Below, in pieces: positions 1-10,745 of a stretch of DNA of 64,000 nucleotides. Location: NCBI GenBank assembly GCA_019009955.1, contig CM032230.1, forward strand, positions 34,744,501 to 34,808,500, given 5' to 3'. The stretch's first letter is position 1. Each line of letters starts with the position of its first letter. The position numbers and the translations under genes were made by a program. The notes beneath the pieces were generated by a model. That model searched no databases, had not been told where the DNA came from, and saw only the letters and a list, made by a program, of their open reading frames with translations. The stretch comes from Riptortus pedestris. Taxonomy: Eukaryota; Arthropoda; Insecta; Hemiptera; Alydidae.

Positions 1-114
1 TCGCTCGAAAACATATGACCTAGTTCGTGAGACCGACCTGGAAGGGATCAGGCCAGGAAGTTGAATCCGACTTTTACAAAAGAGAGGTGAAGACTATTGT
101 GAAGATATCGATTG

Positions 115-810
115 GCGTGTTGACAGGGACAAGGAGTGACGTTGTTGGAATCAGCTGATTATCCGGTTCGCACTGGTTGGCTCCGGAGTGCCGCCTTTAC
201 ACCAGCCTGTTGCTTCAGCCAAGAGAGATATTTGCAGCAGTGACTTCATTTATAGGTGCATTGTGAATAGCTTTAGCATATAACAGTCTACGAATTTCAG
301 TAGTTGGGGAAATGAGAATATAGCAGAGCCGATATTTGCCAATATACTTTTTATCAGATGTGGCTTCATTTATAGGTCCGTTGAGAATACCTTTAGCTCA
401 TTATCGGAATAGGAATTTCAGCTGTTGACAGGGAAAGGGAGAAAAAACAAATAGAAAGATCGATATTTGCCAATAAACTTTTTATCAGCTGTGTCTTCAT
501 TTATAGGTCCATTGTGAACACCTTGAGCCTATATCGGTCTAGGAATTTCAGTAGTTGACGGGGAAGGGAGAATATAGCGGAGCCGATATTTGCCAATATA
601 CTTTTTATCAGCTGTGTCTTCATTTATAGGTCCATTGTGAACACCTTTAGCATATATCAGTCTACGAATTTCAGCAGTTGGGGGAAGTGAGAATATACAG
701 AACCGATATTTGCCAATACGGGTATACTTGTTATCATCAGTGACTTCATTTATAGGTCCGTTGAGAATACCTTTATATTGTTACCAGCTATTGACGGGAA
801 TGGAAGAAAA
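115..810. repeat. Minisatellite, ~120-130 bp unit, about five copies
   Basis: The word CTTCATTTATAGGT recurs at 244, 364, 495, 618 and 744, giving periods of 120, 131, 123 and 126 bases. Each unit also contains CGATATTTGCCAATA and a 'GAATTTCAG.aGTTG' block, so whole units are related and not just the anchor word. A decayed extra unit is suggested from about 115 (GTTGACAGGGACAAGG). Copies differ by substitutions and small indels. No reading frame runs through the array. Family and function are unknown. Confidence 0.85.
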
Positions 811-2404
811 GTATGTATTGCTTACTAATAATTTAAGCCCGAATGATTGTGTGACTCCAATTGCTTGATAGCCTTTGACACGCAAAGCTGAGGTTAATGG
901 CGGTTAATTGATACTTGCAAAAAAACCATTCAGCTGATCGGAAGATTAAAGGCTAAAAGACAAGGTAATCGTATACTACACCGTAATCTGATCTTGATTA
1001 TAACCTTCCGCGGTGTTATGCCTCCGCAGGAGTCAGGTTAATTTCCTTCATGATCATCAATCTTAATTAATCAATGATGTGATACGCTTTCTTCTATTCG
1101 TTTCGACCAACGCAGCGGGCCCATTAGCACATTTCGCCAGCTATTGTGTTGCTTATCTTTCGAAAGATACAAAATCCGTGCTCTTCTCTCTGCTTAACTT
1201 TATTTTTTATCATACTCATAAAGAGTTTTATTTGTCTTGTCGGTCCAATATTTAGCTTCTGAACCGGTAACCATATCTTTCTGATTTTAATTAAGAGAAA
1301 TAGGCTACTGAGGTTGTTTTCTGGCACAATTGTCTAAAACATACTTCATATAGATGACGACTGGACTTTTATTAATTATATTATTATTGAGCATGAAACT
1401 CCGGTGATACAGAAGTGTGTATGAGGGAGATATGAGTTTTTTGTAACACCTATATTGAATCTAATTCTCAATTTTTTTAAATTCATTGATAACACATCTT
1501 AGACAAATATTTCATTTTAACAATAAATTTATTTATTTTTATTATACAATTGTATTTTGTTAATTATTTTATTATTTTATTTGATTTCCCAATTTCCCAT
1601 GTGACTCTAAGTTTATCTTTTGTTTGTTCCTTTGTTATGTATTTTTTCTTTGTTGTCTTCCATTTCTGTTTTTTTGTTTTACATTTTGTTTTTGATTTCT
1701 TCATTCTCATTACTTTACCTCTTGTATTTTCGTTGAAAGATTTTTTGAATTTATATATGTAAGTTTAAAGCCATAAGTTTAAGCCATTGTTTACTCAAAG
1801 AATAAATGTCATTCATTCAATTATCAAGAATTCTATCTGTCATCTGAGTGATCTGCTTGTAAATAAAATTGAGGATGACATTGCTATCTCGTTCAAATTT
1901 GTATGATGGAATATGTATGATGTTGAAATATATACATGTAAAATCTAAGTCTTATCGTATTCTTTGTGCTAGAGGGACGTCTTGGAGGCAGCAAAGTCAA
2001 AGGAAACTGAAAAAAATAATCTTCACAGGAAAAATGGTCCGCCCGAGGCAAAAAATAAAAGCCATCCCTCAGGAAAATGCCAAATCTGACAAATGCTAAG
2101 CGTTGTCCAGTTGATTTGTATGAACACTGCAACGTTAATGTTCTTGCTGTCTTCTCAGTATAACGTTGGGCTTGTTGAAGAAGAGCAACGGGAATAAAGG
2201 ACCTCAATTTCACAATATTAATCGTACTAATTTTCCCAAACATTGTCGTATGGCAATTGCGGGGCTACACTAAAATTAGTAAACCTTTCTTAAAATCCTA
2301 TGCATACAACTCTGGAATAAAAGATTTTCTTAAATTAAATCAGCTTTTGTATTTGTTGCATTTTATGTTATGCTAATTATTAATTTTCTCTTTTATAATA
2401 CTAT
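811..2404. other. No gene recognised
   Basis: AT-rich DNA with a T-rich stretch at 1500-1760. Overlapping open frames at 1869-2243 on both strands have no recognisable motif, and neither looks more coding than the other. The word GCGGGCCCATTAGC at 1116 recurs at 14553, which may mark remnants of a further repeat. Confidence 0.6.
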
Positions 2405-2507
2405 AGCTAATTATGACAGGTTACCTACTGGATACCACCCTTTTCTAGTTATGATGAGAATAATTTTATTTATTTCCCACGTCAAAATCGAACCCGTTTT
2501 CCAAGTT
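2405..2507 (-). mobile_element. tRNA-derived SINE, 3' body fragment
   Basis: Matches, with many substitutions, the body of the complete SINE at 56808-57032 (blocks GCTAATT, ACAGGTTACC, CCACCCTTTTCTAG, then TTTCCCACGTcaAAATCGAACCCG at the B-box end). The tRNA-like head beyond the B box is missing. An old copy. Confidence 0.6.
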
Positions 2508-2544
2508 AATTTACTCACTCATTTCCCTAAAGAATATTATATGA

Positions 2545-2610
2545 ACACACACACACACACATATAGTTTTGAACTAACATTATTTTCGTCATCTCCTGGG
2601 TAGATCGAAT
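2545..2610 (+). mobile_element. HX fragment: microsatellite and 3' block
   Basis: A short (CA)8 run is followed by ATAGTTTTGAACTAACAT and then TTTTCGTCATCTCCTGGGTAG. This is the order found just after the microsatellite in complete HX copies. The 3' hairpin is lost. Confidence 0.7.
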
Positions 2611-2875
2611 GTTGTTTGCAATTATTAAAAAATATATATATTTTTATAGTGTTGCGTTAAATGAAATGCCTTTATACACTTCCATAATATTAACTTTTAT
2701 AAGTTTTCATAATATAAAATAATATTTTTCTTGTGAGGTAAACATTCCTCAAGGACTTTTTTACTAATTACTTATCATCAAAATAATACTGAAGGCAGAA
2801 ATAAGAAAGTACTAATAACTCGCTGGATACTTGAGGTACGAATATAGTACGCATAGAACAACAAATGTAGAACAT

Positions 2876-3432
2876 CAATAGCCAGCAAGATTGGTTGTAT
2901 AACATTTTACGATCCGTCTTATAATAACGGAGATATTTTGAATTTTTTCTAAACCCCCACTATTCGAGGTCGAATAAAAATGTTTTCTATAAATTTATAG
3001 TGTTGATTGAAGCTGTTAAATAATGAGTATAGTACAGATCAGATAAATATTATTAAGTAAAGAACGAAAAATCTTAATTGATGATGTCATCACATAACGT
3101 GTATGTATCTCATAAATTAAATTCATGATATAATAGCTTATTGTTAATATGACAGGAGTAGGAATGAGCCTTTACTGAAACCCGAAAACAATAAAATCCA
3201 AATATCTCGGTTCATATTCGTGATACAGAAAATAGATGAAGAATAATATTTATAGATCATTTAATTTTCAAGAAGATTAGTTTTATACAAATTTTCGGTC
3301 CGAATCATAATAACGAAAGTATTAAGAATTTTTTGAAATTCTCCCGTCTAGACCCCCTCCCACTGGTAGGATCGATGGACATTTGATGAAATGTTTCGAA
3401 AATTGAGTCATGAGTACAACCTCAATAGCAGG
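2876..3432 (+). mobile_element. HX copy, diverged, 5' truncated
   Basis: Two AT-rich blocks of HX type are present (ACGATCCGTCTTATAATAACGGAGATATTTTG at about 2908 and a similar block at 3190-3340). Between them lies the variant insert that reads AAAGAACGAAAAATCTTAATTG. A direct jump follows from the C-rich block to the 3' block (GGATCGATGGACATTTGATG to CTCAATAGC). The GCGACCGCTAGAGCG segment and microsatellite are deleted, and there is no terminal hairpin. Confidence 0.75.
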
Positions 3433-4244
3433 AATTCCTCAATGGAAATCAGCTCTAAGTATGATAAAAGTGGTTCTCGTTTCATATCAATGGCAAATGT
3501 ACTACAGAATAGTATAGTAAGGGAGACCGGAACGACAGTAAAATGTCCTGCGCTTAAGGTTGCTACTATTATAGAAATTGAAACTTTGAACATCTACCTT
3601 CGAAATTTCTGCTCGAATATTAGCTCAGATATTCGTGAATAAAGCTGTTTAAAAATAAAATTCAGTGAATTCGAGTAGGCCCCTGTGAATATTTGTTACT
3701 CTAAATAGCCTTGATCATTCAAAAAAAAAAAAAAAAAAAAAAAAACTTCCCTAAAAGCATAGCATTAATATTTATAAGAATCAACAGGATTTTCGATTCA
3801 TTGCAGCTTCGTGTTTGTTTGACCTATTATTTATTTAAATCCTAATTTATTTATTCAATATTGGCTCTGGATTAGACTTAAAATATTCATACATTTATTG
3901 GTACTACGCATTAATATTTAATAAGATTGGGATTCGATAAAATGCATTTAGTCCCGAAGATTGAAATTTGCTTTAAATTTATAAATACACATACTCTTGT
4001 TTCAGTAGATTCAGCATCAAAAAGCGTACAATAGATATCAAACCCAGCGTCAAAATGTAATAAGCTAGTTACGGACAATATGTTACTGTATGTATACTTC
4101 CAGAATTTCACTTTAGGTTGTGGTTCTGTTCAAAATATAACGATATTTACTAATCCGGCCCAGTGGATAACAGAAATTAGGCGTTGAAATTAATGTAAAC
4201 AGTCCGTGTGGCGTTTAGCTTAAATGTCCTAGTCATCGCAATTT
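3433..4244. other. No gene recognised; poly(A) run
   Basis: AT-rich DNA with an uninterrupted A25 at 3721-3745, possibly the tail of an unrecognised retroposon. Open frames here are short and show no motif. Confidence 0.6.
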
Positions 4245-4518
4245 TTAGCAGATTTCTCTTAAGGGGGCTATTGAGGTTGAACTCATGACGCGATTTTCGA
4301 AATTTTTCTTCAAATATCCATCGATGCTACCTAGGAGATGACGAAAATGAGGTCCGTTCCAAATTGTGTGTGTGTGTGTGTGTGTTTGTGTGTGTGTGCG
4401 TGCGTGTGCTGCCGAAAGGGGAGGGGGCATTAGAGGGGCTGAATTCGGAAAATTCGAAATATCTCCGATACTATACGTCAGATCAGAAAAGTGTATATAA
4501 TCAATCTTATTGCAAATT
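4245..4518 (-). mobile_element. HX copy, minus strand, with (TG)n, 5' truncated
   Basis: Starts with the reversed 3' end TTAGCAGATTTCTCTTAAGG, then the 3' block, then a (TG)n tract at 4365-4408 where other copies carry (TA)n. The C-rich block and part of the AT-rich block follow, up to CAATCTTATTGCAAATTA. It is cut short where a (TTTA)n tail begins. The rest of the 5' half is absent. Confidence 0.85.
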
Positions 4519-4635
4519 ATTTTTATTTATTTATTTATTTGGAGCTTCGCAGCTGCGGCGATGTTGCTCAGGGAAAAAAAACTGTATGCAATTAAAGAAT
4601 AAAAAAAAAACGAAACGAAATAAAATTAATTGAAA
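4519..4635 (-). mobile_element. Retroposon 3' end with (AAATA)n tail
   Basis: (TTTA)n is followed by GGAGCTTCGCAGCTGCGGCGATG. The same arrangement, tetranucleotide tail then GGAGC..CGCA.cT..GGCGA, recurs at 23212 and, on the other strand, at 26095-26182. On the minus strand this reads as the 3' end of a retroposon with an AAATA-type tail. It probably inserted into the HX copy alongside. The autonomous parent is not visible. Confidence 0.5.
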
Positions 4636-4639
4636 CGAA

Positions 4640-4930
4640 CGTAAAACAACATAACAGAATGAAGAGGATGAAAAATAGAAAAGTAACACGAAACAGAAAT
4701 GGAACACAAAAACAGGAATGGAACAGAAAACAGAAACAGACAAACAGAACTGAAACGAAAAACAGGACTGGAATGGATCACAATACCAAATGGAAAAACA
4801 AAACACAGAAATGGAACACAAAAACAAAATGGAAAAACAAAAACAGAAATGGAACACAAAACCAAAATGGGAAACAAAAACAGAAATGGAACGCAAAACA
4901 GAAATAGAAAACAAAAATGGAATTCAAATA
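4640..4930. repeat. Purine-rich minisatellite (ACAGAAATGGAAC type)
   Basis: Irregular tandem repetition of AACAGAAATGGAACACAAAA and variants. The strand is almost free of T. All long open frames here (K/N/T-rich on one strand, F-rich on the other) are by-products of the repeat and not genes. Confidence 0.8.
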
Positions 4931-5271
4931 ATAGAAATTTAACAATAAATTGAAATCGAACAATAAATAGAAATCCAACACAACAAATTGACAAACATAA
5001 TATAGAATACAAAACAAAATATATTAAACAAGATATAATAAAATATATAAATTGTTGAATAAAATGGAATGTGTATCTAAAATGAATTTAAAATAATTGA
5101 GATTTAGATCAGATATAGTAGGCCTCGTGTATCAGCGGAGTTGCATACTCAATGTGAGTTACTGACAACGAAAGTCATGAATTGCATTATGGCGGGAAGG
5201 GGGAAAAACCTTCAGATTTGCTAGACAAAAAGAAACGATGAAATATTTACCTTACATATATTCAAAGAGTT

Positions 5272-5273
<2 letters not shown>

Positions 5274-5348
<75 letters not shown>
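5274..5348. repeat. (CA)n microsatellite
   Basis: About 37 perfect dinucleotides followed by a decayed GCTCGCACACGCTC tail. No HX flank is recognisable next to it. Confidence 0.98.
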
Positions 5349-5351
<3 letters not shown>

Positions 5352-5499
5352 CGCACACGCTCACAAAGACTAGAATCGCAGCATACATTTATTAGAAAAT
5401 TATAAAATCTCTTTTAAAATGCAAGTATTAATTCTGAGTATTGTATATTCAATTTTTTGTGTATATGTTAATGTCTTTTAGATGTTATAGTATAGTGGG

Positions 5500-5630
5500 T
5501 ATGTTTGGGCTACCTTCAGTAAGTCATGTAGGTCAGGTATCTGAAAATGATCTCGTCTCTTGCAGTCTGTCAGTATGTGTTTTATTGTAAGAGTCAAATT
5601 GCATACATGGCAAATGAAATTTACTATAAA
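5500..5630 (-). pseudogene. LINE remnant, zinc-knuckle region after RNase H
   Basis: On the minus strand the frame reads CMQF...NKTHTDRLQ, and the DNA word TCAGTATGTGTTTTATTGTAAG matches the clearer LINE remnant at 42918-42945 (TTAGTATATGTTTTATAGTAAG). In I-superfamily LINEs this is the C-x2-C...H-x4-C knuckle after RNase H. Only this short piece survives, so the call depends on the similarity to the 43-kb copy. Confidence 0.4.
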
Positions 5631-5632
5631 TA

Positions 5633-5636
<4 letters not shown>

Positions 5637-5675
<39 letters not shown>

Positions 5676-6193
5676 TCTCTATCTAGAATACTAACCAAGA
5701 TATTAGCATTTTTCAATTCACCTTCAGCAAACCCCCTCCCCCCACTTCTACTCATGCTACATAAACAATACTCTATTATATAAGAAATCACTTTATTCGA
5801 AGCTTAAATACAAAATATTGTTTTCATGAGACCATTAATATACGAGGTACACGCAAATATATGTTCTGGTGACCACATAAAATGTGATTGAATGAGGTAA
5901 AAATTATTCTGATTCTATATAAATAACAGTACTAGACATAGCAAATAGTTTTCAAAAAATGAATAGTAATTTTTTTCTTTCTGGTGAGAGGTTAGCTGAA
6001 CTGTTTGATTACATTTCAGACACTTCCCGTCGGGAAACTATTAGAGTTTTCTGAAAGATTTCTTATTACCATTTATGTTTATTCACTTAATATTTGCGAT
6101 GGTGTCGTGTTACCAGAATGTAGATTTATTTATTGTTAAATTTCAGGAGGGATATCTGCTTAGTTTACGCAGTCTCCGTGGTGGATTATTCTT
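5637..6193 (-). mobile_element. HX copy, minus strand, missing its 3' block
   Basis: Runs from a (TA)n tract (5637-5671) through the reversed AT-rich block (TTTATTCTCTATCTAGAATACTAACC) and a variant insert. Near the 5' end it carries the long-form module (GATTTCTTATTACC...GTGTTACCAG). It ends at GGATATCTGCTTAGTTTACGCAG and the decayed 5' tip. Beyond the microsatellite, on the 3' side, there is LINE sequence and no HX 3' block. Confidence 0.8.
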
Positions 6194-6619
6194 TCATTGG
6201 TACAGAACATGATATTTAATCATTTCCTGTAAAACTTAAGAAGATGTTCGGAATCGATCTGTGTTGTAATTCCTGGGATCGAAAAACGTTAAATGTTCTA
6301 CAATTAATATTCTTTACAGTTTTCCCTACATCTAATATTAGTGAAGTAATATTAATTTTAGAGCTTTTGTTCTTCAGCAAACCAACAACTCTTCTCTTGC
6401 TATTTTCAATTTAAGTTTATTATATAACTAAAAATCGTGCCTTCAGTAAATATTTCAATTCTTGCTACATAGGGTCGTTATCCTATTAAGGTAAAGTATA
6501 AAATAAATGGTGAGATGGCGTTTTCTGATTTAACATTGCATGATTTGAGAGTTTCCATAGGCTTAATATCAGGAATACTGTTATTGCCAGAAGTGTATAG
6601 ATTTTGTAACGAATTTCCC

Positions 6620-6654
<35 letters not shown>

Positions 6655-7414
6655 AGGGGGGGGGGGTACGAGTGGAGATCCTGATCGATGTAATATTTAA
6701 TGAATTTTTTTTAGATATTACAATTTCGTTTTACTGCCAGGATTAATTAGGATGGGCGTACATGGATCTACAAATATTTCCTTAGTATAACCAATTTTCT
6801 ATTGTGTAATTACCAAATTTTGCGACATCCCTTGCTAAAGCGAATTCCTATCTAGATACTGAAAGTGTTTTAGTTTGAAAACTCATAGTAGCTGAGTCGG
6901 TTGTTTTTCTCAATGTAATATACTTAGATCAATATACAAACTATGACCTAGTAGAGAGATTTAATTTATAATAAAGGTCTGAGGCACCTGTTTGACTGAC
7001 CTTGCGTAATGTTTTATGGGGAGAAAACTGCCTAATTATATTTATCAAAGGCTCAAACAAACTTTATACTCTTTGAATTTCGCAGTGCAGTTATGTATTA
7101 CGCAATTATTCAAATGTGTGTACAATGTTCTTTGACGTACGATGATAACTATTTGCATAAGGACATATGGCATTAAATTAATTAGCCAGCCTGTAATATT
7201 CCATTATGGTCATTAACAGGATATTCCACAATTATATGTTTCACCCAGTTATACAGCTACGACAACTTGCAAGGAGATCATAAGCTATTCATCATGTTGG
7301 ACTTAAGTAATAAGTATGTTTATGAACTAAGTCCAGGTTGGGACCTTTTTGATAATCTGATGGGGCCCTTGTCAAATTGCCCTAATTTGGTTAATCTTCT
7401 TTTTAAGTGACTTA
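6194..7414. other. No gene recognised
   Basis: AT-rich DNA without convincing frames. It includes a (TG)15 tract followed by a 14-base G-rich run at 6623-6666. Confidence 0.6.
6623..6666. repeat. (TG)n microsatellite with G-run
   Basis: Fifteen TG units pass directly into GGGAGGGGGGGGGGG. The pairing of TG repeats with a G/C homopolymer resembles the microsatellite and C-rich blocks of HX, but no other HX block is recognisable here. Confidence 0.95.
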
Positions 7415-7936
7415 TTTTAAGGGAAATCAGCTAGAAAGGTTGAATTCGTAGCAGGATTTCGGAAAACGGCTTTCAAATCTCCATCGATCCTAGTTAGGAG
7501 ATGACTAAAATGAAATCCTTTCAATATTATATTTATAGAAAACATAAATATTTATACATCTATACATCTGTTACCTCTCTAGCGATTGTAAATTTTGTAA
7601 CCAAACTCGATGGTTAAGCTTTCCATGTAAAACTAATGATGAAGTTCGTTAATCGGACTAAAAGGAAGGGTTAAAGGGAGTGGACAAAATTTTGAAATAT
7701 CTCCTTTATTATGAGCAGGATCGGAAAATATTAATCCAATTTTACAATCTCAATCCGAATTTACTATAATTTTCTTCAACTATGGTTTTATAAACATGTT
7801 TTCTATATCTGATTTTCATATTTTTTTTAGTTTTTACTCATCAGTAACCTTCCACTCCTACTCGGTTCAAAATAGCAATAAGGCACTCTATCACCTTGTT
7901 TCAAGCTGATATATGACGTATTGTTTTCGTTGAAGG
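7415..7936 (-). mobile_element. HX copy, minus strand, old
   Basis: The reversed 3' end (TTTTAAGGGAAATCAGCTAG) and 3' block (CCATCGATCCTAGTTAGGAGATGAC) are followed by a short AT-rich gap. The CTCTAGCG...ACCAAACTCGATGG block, the C-rich block and the variant insert follow. Many substitutions; the 5' tip is missing. Confidence 0.75.
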
Positions 7937-8014
7937 TGGTTCTGTAGGTTAGAAAAGGGCTAAAATATCAAAAAATCTCCCCCGTTAGTAAGAGTCGGAT
8001 ATATTCATAAGATC

Positions 8015-8195
8015 AAATGTCCATCGATCCTTTGCAGATGACAAAAATGAGTTCTGTTCAAAACTATGTATATCTGTATCTGTTAACACTGCGACCATTA
8101 GTCGCAAAGATCATTTGATCATTACAAAACTTGATATTAAATAATTTATTTAAAACTAAAGATCAAGCAAGTTAATGGTGATAATTGACATTGGT
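8015..8195 (-). mobile_element. HX fragment, minus strand
   Basis: AAATGTCCATCGATCCTTTG, then GATGACAAAAATGAG and the block around CTGTTAACACTGCGACCATT. A related AT-rich fragment lies just before it at 7957-8000. Highly diverged. Confidence 0.6.
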
Positions 8196-9076
8196 ATTCA
8201 TAATTATCTGCAATTATTATATTATTTTTAGTCCATTAAATTTATTTTTTCCCAATAAGAGAATAGGTAAATGAAAATACTCATAAAGGAATAATACATA
8301 AGGCTATAAAACATTCAAAAGAAATCATGTACCGTGCATTGAAGTGTTGACAATAGTTTTTATACTTCCAAGGTTTATTTACGCTGTGGAATAACGTAAT
8401 TGTTCAATTATTAACTTTATACCTTAAGGATTTTCTTTTATACCGGTTTATATACAGTTTTTAATTGGTTTATATCAGGAATAAACAAACGGGACTTACT
8501 TTCACAAACAACTTATTTTATTAATGGCAAAGTACTTTCCTAGCAAACTCCTCATCATCACTAGACTGCCAATACACAAACAACTTATGCAAAAATATTT
8601 ATCTAAAAAAAATTAAAACAGACGATAAATACTCCTAATGTAAAAATGTTCACAGTATAATAATGTCAAGTGTTTAATAAAATAAATATATAGTTAATTA
8701 TAACCCAAAGTTTTTATTTAAAGAATGTAAACATTTGGGGCGGGAATCTATCTATAAACAATGATAAACTAAAATAAAAGTAGCAACATCTATAAAAAGT
8801 GTATTTACATTGTATTTCTTCACTTTAAGATATTTTTAAAATTTTAGCTTTCATTTTCCTGTCACAATTCTTATTTATTGCACATTGTGAATTAGAAAGT
8901 GACTCCCGAAAGGACACGAGCAAACAAAATGTATTTGTGCAGTATCAACAGAGATAGATAAGAAAGCTTGCACAAGCAATAACATTGTAATTCAAAAATT
9001 ACAATATTTATTCAGCTTACATGTAAGTTCATGAACTCTCTGAGGGTTGTTCTTCTCAGCAGATTTGCATCGTAGA
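8196..9076. other. No gene; possible retroposon tail
   Basis: Unique AT-rich DNA. On the minus strand 8480-8600 reads GTGATGATGAGG...GGAAAGTAC then CCCGTTTGTTTATT, resembling the CTGATGA/CGAAA type motif seen near other repeat ends in this window (see findings). The family is not recognised. Confidence 0.4.
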
Positions 9077-9526
9077 ACAAAGTCCGTAAAGCTAGGGGCG
9101 CATAAACTAAGCAGATTACCCACTTGCTGATATGACACACTAGCAGGGTTATTAGTACGCCTGGAAACGGGAAAGAAGGAATAATTTCTCTAATATTTAA
9201 GTTACGAGAAAGTCATAGGACAACAATTGTATAGCATCAATCGTCGAACAAGATTGTTTCTATAGCGTTTTTCGGTACGGCTCATAATAACGGAGGTATT
9301 TTAAATTTTCTCTCTCTACCTGTAAGCCCTCCCCCTCCCCGTTCCTAGACCTCCTTCAGGCACCAACGAATTTGATCTTTACTGTGTTCAATGAACAGTT
9401 AAATATCGAGTATGGTTTGGATCAAATAAACATTTCCAAGACGATAAATAAAATCTTAATTGAGGACATCATCATTCAACTAATTTGAATATTTCTCATC
9501 TCATGAAATAGTTATTTATTATAAAA
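9077..9526 (+). mobile_element. HX copy, variant form, 3' truncated
   Basis: A decayed 5' tip (AAAGTCCGTAAAGCTAGGGG...TAAACTAAGCAGATTACCC) is followed by the AT-rich block (TTTTTCGGTACGGCTCATAATAACGGAGG), a C-rich block, GTTAAATATCGAGTATGG and the variant insert with AAATCTTAATTGAGGACATCATC. It stops where the fold-back element at 9527 begins. Confidence 0.75.
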
Positions 9527-9628
9527 GTGACGAAAGTAGATCATTTTACAACTCGACTGAAACGTTTACCCACACGAGCGAAGCGAGTGTGGTAATTTCA
9601 CGAGAGTTGTAAATTCTACTTTCGTCAC
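9527..9628. mobile_element. Fold-back element or MITE with central palindrome
   Basis: The left arm GTGACGAAAGTAGA..TTTACAACTC (9527-9554) is the reverse complement of the right arm GAGAGTTGTAAA.TCTACTTTCGTCAC (9602-9628), with small indels. Between them lies a near-perfect palindrome, CCACACGAGCGAAGCGAGTGTGG (9570-9592). The whole 102 bases could fold into one long interrupted hairpin. No transposase is present, and no target-site duplication was confirmed. Confidence 0.7.
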
Positions 9629-10019
9629 GAGTGTAATATTAAATTTTTTCTGTAATCGTGTAATACATACATGATCAGATCTAACCAGAATATGAACAAA
9701 ATTAGGATGTTGTGAAGATAATGGTATGTTATAAGCATGGTCGTGAAAAGTTATAAGCATAGTTATAAAACAACTAGTGATGATTGTGAAGTAGTGCAGT
9801 TATAAACAAGCGCAGGTTATAAACAAGGAAGGTAATTATTATTATATTTAAATTTTAAAATATATTGAATATTTCCACCAATAATTCATTCACATTTCAA
9901 TTTATTTTGTTAAAATAAATATTTTAACAACAATTTAAAAACAACCATTTTAAAATTGCAATTTTTTAGTGAGTGTATTAATTCGAGTATTTTTGTAATT
10001 AGTGGACGATTGGAGTAGA

Positions 10020-10690
10020 TGTACCCCAAGGAACTTAAAGAGTCTGTGCATAAAAATAACTTGGTTGTGATCGGTTTTCTGATTTTGAAAGTGCTAGTAT
10101 AATGGCCTGTGGAGTAGTACTTGATTGGTCGTGTAGTTTAACATTGTAAGTTTTGTTTTTGATAGGGGCGGCTGAGCCCGCCCCGTGTTCTGTCTTAGAT
10201 CCGTCTGTGAAAATGAATAGAGTGTTAGGGTTTTGTGAAGTTACAGCCTTGAAAGATGTCTGATAAAATTTTGAAGAAAGAGGGTTTGATTTTTAATATT
10301 GTGTTAGCTTTAAATCAATCTGATAGTAGTTCTTTACTCTCCAAGGGGGGAGTGTAAGAGTGTGTTATGGTACATTGGTGTTTGAAAAAATTGATTAATG
10401 TTGTTATTTTGAAGGAGGCGGATTAAAAGCGGTTTCTGTTTGGGACAGGTTTGAGAATATTTATTTAAAAACATGTTATTTAAAAATGTATTCACACATT
10501 GTTTGTCTAATGCCTTTGACTGGGATAAAAAATTTAAAACTCAGCATTTGCCTTCTATACTCTAGGGGAGGTTCCTCAGCTTCAACACATAAGCTGTCAG
10601 TGGGACTTAATCTGAAAGCCCCTGTAGCGATTCTGAGTCCTGTGTAGTGAATCGTGTCAAGAAGTGTTAGTGTACTGCAGCTGGCAGAAG
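10020..10690 (-). pseudogene. I-superfamily LINE ORF2 remnant (RT end and RNase H start)
   Basis: Reading the minus strand from 10690 downward gives the post-RT segment STLTLLDTIHYTGLRIATGA then FRLSP.dSLCVEAEEPPLEYR. This is a hallmark of insect non-LTR retrotransposons just before the RNase H domain. A poorly conserved linker with stops follows. Then comes IFTDGSKTEHGAG (about 10180-10215), the first catalytic block of RNase H, and CTDSLSSL (about 10030-10052) in a shifted frame, the third block. The frame is broken by stops and shifts, so the copy is dead. The order RT then RNase H fits the I superfamily. Endonuclease and gag-like parts are absent. Confidence 0.85.
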
Positions 10691-10700
10691 AATAAGCAAT

Positions 10701-10745
10701 ACAGGACGTTAATAAATAAATAAATAAAAATAATAATAAATATAT
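10701..10745 (+). mobile_element. SINE tail only (GGACGTTAATAAATAAATAA)
   Basis: GGACGTTAATAAATAAATAA matches the 3' end and tail of the SINE copies at 56808 and 62076. No SINE body precedes it. It adjoins the LINE remnant directly, so it may be an extremely 5'-truncated insertion. Confidence 0.45.

Noticed and set aside
244..810. CRISPR-like regular repeats
   Set aside because: Units are 120-131 bases and homologous along their whole length, without unique spacers. The context is eukaryotic.
1893..2243. 116-codon minus-strand frame
   Set aside because: No recognisable domain, and the opposite strand is also open over much of it. Not enough to call a gene.
4531..5017. Several overlapping open frames of 80-128 codons on both strands
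   Set aside because: They arise from the purine-rich minisatellite. One strand gives only K/N/T/G and the other only F/V/S/C/L residues.
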